A DNA stretch of 64,000 nucleotides. Source: Cystobasidium ongulense (lineage: Eukaryota; Basidiomycota; Cystobasidiomycetes; Cystobasidiales; Cystobasidiaceae). The notes beneath the pieces were generated by a model, which had not been told where the DNA came from, did not search any database, and worked only from the letters and a program-made list of their open reading frames with translations. Where the stretch lies: contig BQUP01000005.1 in the NCBI GenBank assembly GCA_022835595.1, positions 1,607,501-1,671,500 on the forward strand, read 5' to 3'. Positions 59,539 through 64,000 of the stretch are shown here, one piece after another. Made by a program: the position numbers and the translations under genes. Every line of letters begins with the position of its first letter. Positions within the stretch are counted from its first letter, which is position 1.

Positions 59539-62500
59539 CTAAAGACGATTCTCTTGCTGCGTCGCGCTCTCATTCGACAGGTCGCCATCAAGAGACGCTG
59601 TCTCCGATTCGACTTTGGGTATATGCGTGGGTGTTGTAAGGCGGGAGTACGTTGTTGGCAGATGATCCGCAGTTTTAATGGGTTGAGGACTCCTGCCCAT
59701 TGGTATCGTCGCGGAAGAAGATGCGCTAGCTGTGCGATGCATATTTGAGGAGGACGGAAGTTCGCTGCCCCTGCGGGATTGCTTGACCTTCTCGTGGTGC
59801 ACATGTAACAATGACGAGAGCGCAAGGGTTCGCCATAGCGGTAGACAAGATGCGACCGAAGATTTGTTATCGGTCTGCGTATCTCCATTCAAGTATACGC
59901 CGCTATCCGAAAGATCGTTTATTTCGAGCTTCGTAGGACTGCCTACGTTTGCATCGCTAGTAGACAGAGCTGCTATATTGTCGTGAGGTTTCTTTTCCGT
60001 AGTCGATGTCTTGTCAGCTACGGCTGTATTCACCTTGTTCCTCTTCGAAGGACCGTTATCGTCGGCAGTTACGGGGCTGGCTTCATGTGATCCGGCGTCC
60101 ATCAACAGATCCCGCAATGTAACACTACGGATCGCACGAGCTGCTCCTCGAGCTCGGCTCGTAGAAGCTGTGGGCATCACTTCATCTTCGGAAGATGTAG
60201 ACAGACTTGCACCATGACTACTAGTGGAATTGTTTCTCTTTCGCTTTTTCGGTGCTGAATCAACAGTGTCGCCGGGAGCAGCGGTTCCATTTAGGACTGT
60301 TAATGGCTGTGGCGGCATTGGCTTCGCAGGGCTGGCGACACTTCCTGTCTTGGGTGGGCGCCCAACCTGGTTCTGCTTGATTGTCCTCTTCTTTCTCGTT
60401 TGCTTTACCGGTTTCACGTAAGGTCCCTTGTTCGCATAAACTTCGTCCAGAGAAACTGCAAATGACAATTGTCCTATGTAAGCTTGGTACGCAAGCAAAC
60501 GCTGACCATTATCCTGACATACTAGGTGCAGGCTCGCTGGTATCCATGTCAGAAACGGTTGGGCAATTTTGCACCCTGAGACCAATAGACATGCATCGCA
60601 GTGTATTCAACAATGGGAACTTCTGGAATGTGTCCGCGGGCTTCAAGAACTGTGTTAGCAAAGCAAAAGTCAGCAACTGTAACTAACATGGGGATGCTCA
60701 AATACTGACATGTGCATAGGTCATCAAGGTAGTCTGATGATGTCAAGGTTGGTCAGCGCAGCTTGTCGAGTTGATTCGAGAACTGGACCTACCATATCTG
60801 TATTACGGTCCTTCTGGCCCAAATCATACAGCAATCTTGTATACGTCCATGGGTGCGATTTACAGAAGATCAAAGCTTGCATATCTCCGGTCTCTTCCTT
60901 GAAAGTAGCCCGGGGCAGGCTTGACATCCATTGTTCTTTGACTGGTCGTACTTCGAACGAGAAGCGGCAGCCTGCATGCCATGCGCAGCCGACATGGTAG
61001 TATGTCTCGCACGAGTCACACTTGACGCAAGCCCCCTCCTCCGAGTTTTTGCATATTGAGCAGCTCTATTAGACACGAAATGAGCCACGAAGCCGTGATC
61101 TGCAGGAATAATTGTCGCTTACAGGCTTGTCAGGGCCAAACTTCTGCTTCTCCAGCAATTCGATGTTCTCGATTTCGCGTAAGTTCTCCACATCCTGAAA
61201 CAGGATCTCGTGATGCCAAAGAGCGCATAAGAGGTGCACAGGACTGCCGAGAAGCAGAAAATTAGCCCCAAATTTCGCTCTCGGATATTGATGAAGCGGC
61301 TTACCCGTGCTCTTCGGTGACTTTGTATGCATCAAGAGCCGTTCCAGGGTGTCGGAGGTCTTTAGTACACAAATAGCACGACCTTTCCGCCTGCGGACGA
61401 TGGTTAGAAATATGAACACAGAAAGTCACTGCGACTGAACGCACTGCTTTAGATGTCTCTGACGTCGCCAAATCTTGGGGTACTTCACATGCGTCACATA
61501 GCCATTCGTCGATAGCTGCTGATTCTGGTATACCATAACAACCCGAGTGAACACTCACGCCACATTCTCGACATTCGAAGTTGAAGGATTTTGGCTCGGG
61601 GCGCTTGCATAGTACGCAGCTACACAAGGCTGAGGGTCAGATGTCGGTAGCCCACGGTCAGCTAGTTCAAAATACGCACGACTTCGTTGGGATAGTAATG
61701 AAAGAGCCGTCTGTTTGCTGCTTGAGTCTTCCGTATATCTTGTCTGTGGCTGGTTTCTGTTCTGAAGGACTGGCCGATCGGCGTGCTACATGGCCTCGAC
61801 CTTTTGACTTGCCGTCTTTAGCTGCTTAAATTTTCGAGGTCAGCTTAGGCCAGTGGCGAGGTTCAGCTGCATCTCACCTAGCCGATTTTCGAGCTCCCCA
61901 TCACTGAGTGGCGGAACACCGCTTCCGTCTGTTCGGACGGCAATGAAGCCCCTTCAGCTCGAATTCGTTGCTACGATGCGAAAGAGACTCACAATGTCGC
62001 CATTGTATCGAACAGCTCGGACATATCACACGATCCTTTCGAGTCACTTCCTGGAGGCCAACACCTTCAGGACAGAGGTACCAAAGCTCTGCTTTATCAA
62101 TGCCACACATCGCGCACTGATGCCGCGACTTTCTACCGGAGCCTGTGGGAGCATCTTCTACCACAGAGGTGTGTCCGTCTTCATCTTCCGTAATAGCAAC
62201 ATCACCTTGTTCGGCTTCTATACCTTGAGGTCCCGCTGCGGCAAACTTATCCTGAGCTGGATCTTCCAAGTGCATGAAGCGGTTCTGATAGCCCTTTTCA
62301 CGATAATAATGATGTACTATCTCAGGGTAGCTTTTCATTTTACGTGTTCGAGTATATCTGCCAAGCTCATCTTCATGATCTTCTAGGTCGTCATCGAACA
62401 TTTGCGTTTCAACGTCTGACCAATGTGCTAGACTTGCACAATTTGGAGGATGCGCCAGAAGTTCTTCAATTTTTTGTTGCTGGAGATCGTACGTTGTGGC

Positions 62501-64000
62501 TGTATGCAGAGCTCTCAGAGCTTCGATTATCATGTCGACATTGCCCTGCTTATTGGATACGGTTTTCATCTTGACTGGAGCGAGTAGATCTTCCAGACTA
62601 GCTTCAGCTGACAAAGGTCGGGGCTGCCAAATAATTTCGCAAGCTCCGTCAACCCCTCTGTCAGGTTCAGGGATCTCTTCACCCTGCTTCTTTCTATTGC
62701 GCCTTTTCTTTGGCATAGGACCACGTCTGAAACCGGTGTCTGGTTCTTCACCTGGAATGTCCAGACACTGAAAGCGTGTGCCAACGCTCTGTACAGTCAT
62801 AAAGCACAGAACTACTCAGTCGAGTGCCTTGCCGAGGTGGTATGTAGGGACCTACAGTTGATGCTCGCGGCCAGATTGGGTCGTGGGGGTCTAGCACGCT
62901 TTCGTGGTGTACGTGCTCTCCGAAGTATCGATACGGCCACCCATTCATAGTCTTCCATTTGGATACGTCCAGCTGTGGTAGCACTACGAATAAGAGCTTA
63001 CATCAGTACAGGGTCACTGAGAGTACAGCCGAATGCAGTTAACATACCAGCAACTGCCTTGCCTTTGTCCAATTTCCCATTTTTGCGTATAGCCAAAGGT
63101 TTCGCTTTACGCCTCGCAGCACGAGTAGCGTTTCTATCAGAATTGGGAGTGATAGCGCTGTCTGCATCGGAATCGTCGTCTTCTTGTTGCATTGTACATT
63201 TAATGCAAGACCATCTCCAACCCAATGCTGGCTTTTTGGTGAGAGGGGGCTCTAAACAGCCTAGATGCCACGTTTTGCTGCATATTGTGCAGGTTACGGA
63301 ATCGTCTCTGCGACATTACTTTGTTCAGCCGATGCTCTTCATACAAAGCGACGGGTACACCCTTACTTTGCTGCAAAGCCATGGCAAGTTACACAGCCTC
63401 GCATAGCGTCGCATAGAGTAGAGCTAGAGCCTAGTTCTGTACAGACGAATTCGTAATGATTTCGTAGATACTCGAGTATGTTGTCTGTCGACGGCAAGTC
63501 AGCTGGGGACAAGTACCATGGCTGGGAGTCCGTACACACACCTGGAGCATTCATCACCTGGCTTGTAGGTACAAGATCGAATGGTTTGTGCATAAAGCGG
63601 TCGTATATCTATGCCAGTAGTGTTCAAGAAGGGACCACCCGTTCGGAAATAGGTAGTAGTATAGTAGGTGTTATGGTTAGCCATCTTCGAATTCCTGAGA
63701 ACAGCTAATAGCAACACTAGCATATCCGAAGAAGAACCTACCTGATGAAATACGAATGAATCGGGCTGTCGTTTAAAGGCTTCAGAATCTTCAAGATAGT
63801 CTCGGTACATGACCTGAACTTTTTGCCGAATATGGGACAGAGGAACGAGACCGTCCATAAAAGTAGCGAAAATGACACGATGATCCGCCAGAGAGCGATT
63901 TGTAACATCTCTTCGTCGCAGGTAGTAAGCTACTTTTGCTTTTGGTATTCCGCCTGGAGGAGTCGGAGGGAGGTCGACGATGCGGACGATGAGGTAGGGT
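59539..64000 (-). CDS. SNT2: SNT2-like chromatin protein (BAH, PHD, SANT, extended PHD), 5' end outside window
   Basis: Predicted histone-reading subunit of an Snt2/Lid2-type complex. The start lies right of the window. Exons on the minus strand: from beyond 64000 to 63742, 63608-63542, 63484-63367, 63307-63048, 62983-62856, 62767-61993, 61821-61680, 61619-61445, 61390-61305, 61243-61123, 61065-60793, 60733-60710, 60649-60575, 60455-59539. Order: BAH end (ADHRVIFATFMDGLVPLSHI), first PHD (TCTICSKTWHLGC), WPYRYFGEHVHHESVLD, SANT-like HWSDVETQMFDDDL ... EIVHHYYREKGY, GATA-like zinc site (CAMCGIDKAELWYLC), then an extended PHD (SCVLCKRPEPKSF, RSCYLC, VHLLCALWHHE, CSICKNSEEGACVKCDSC). The C-terminus is disordered. 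The splice at 60793/60733 is one base out of phase; the 62856 donor and the 171-nt intron before 61821 are also uncertain. Confidence 0.88.

Overview
The window looks like nuclear DNA of an intron-rich basidiomycete fungus. It encodes a mitochondrial DNA polymerase, complex I and II assembly factors, spliceosomal, SNARE and HOPS genes, a histone H3, and NTO1/SNT2-type chromatin readers with PWWP, BAH and PHD domains. Almost every gene is cut by short GT-AG introns, mostly 54-90 nt and down to 35 nt, often with a CTNAC-like branch site. That pattern, together with complex I genes, rules out budding yeasts and suggests a Tremellomycete-like or related basidiomycete. The species call is an inference.

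I find 25 protein genes and no convincing tRNA, rRNA, CRISPR array, transposon or viral remnant. Left part (1-13 kb): the 3' part of mitochondrial polymerase gamma (MIP1), an SH3-PX-BAR sorting nexin, the SDH5 flavinylation factor, VPS16, and the CCAAT-binding factor subunit HAP2. From 13 to 16 kb are two paralogous small proteins of unknown function on the minus strand. From 16 to 27 kb: RLI1/ABCE1, BUB3, BRL1/BRR6, an NDUFAF2-type complex I assembly factor, an NmrA-like protein and a short-chain dehydrogenase. From 27.5 to 30.4 kb are two unassigned coiled-coil proteins separated by a diverged 52-bp tandem repeat. From 30.6 to 43 kb: an ELYS-like nucleoporin, a syntaxin-6/Tlg1-type SNARE interrupted by a 49-C run and an assembly gap, the DEAD-box helicase PRP28, and MOT1. 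From 43 to 64 kb: an F-box/leucine-rich protein with an apparent frame break, histone H3, NTO1, a secreted six-cysteine protein, the ubiquitin protease DOA4, and most of an SNT2-like BAH/PHD/SANT protein that runs off the right edge.

The genes are tightly packed with several short divergent promoters (for example 145 bp between BUB3 and BRL1). They are mostly unrelated housekeeping genes, and I see no operon-like or metabolic cluster. No clear new system is evident. The best leads are the paralogous GQW/TGGVP protein pair, the coiled-coil pair with its repeat, the secreted protein with several dibasic sites, and splicing oddities (a 35-nt intron, 11- and 12-nt microexons, atypical donors). 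Exon coordinates were read by eye from splice signals, reading frame and family conservation, and have not been tested against transcripts.
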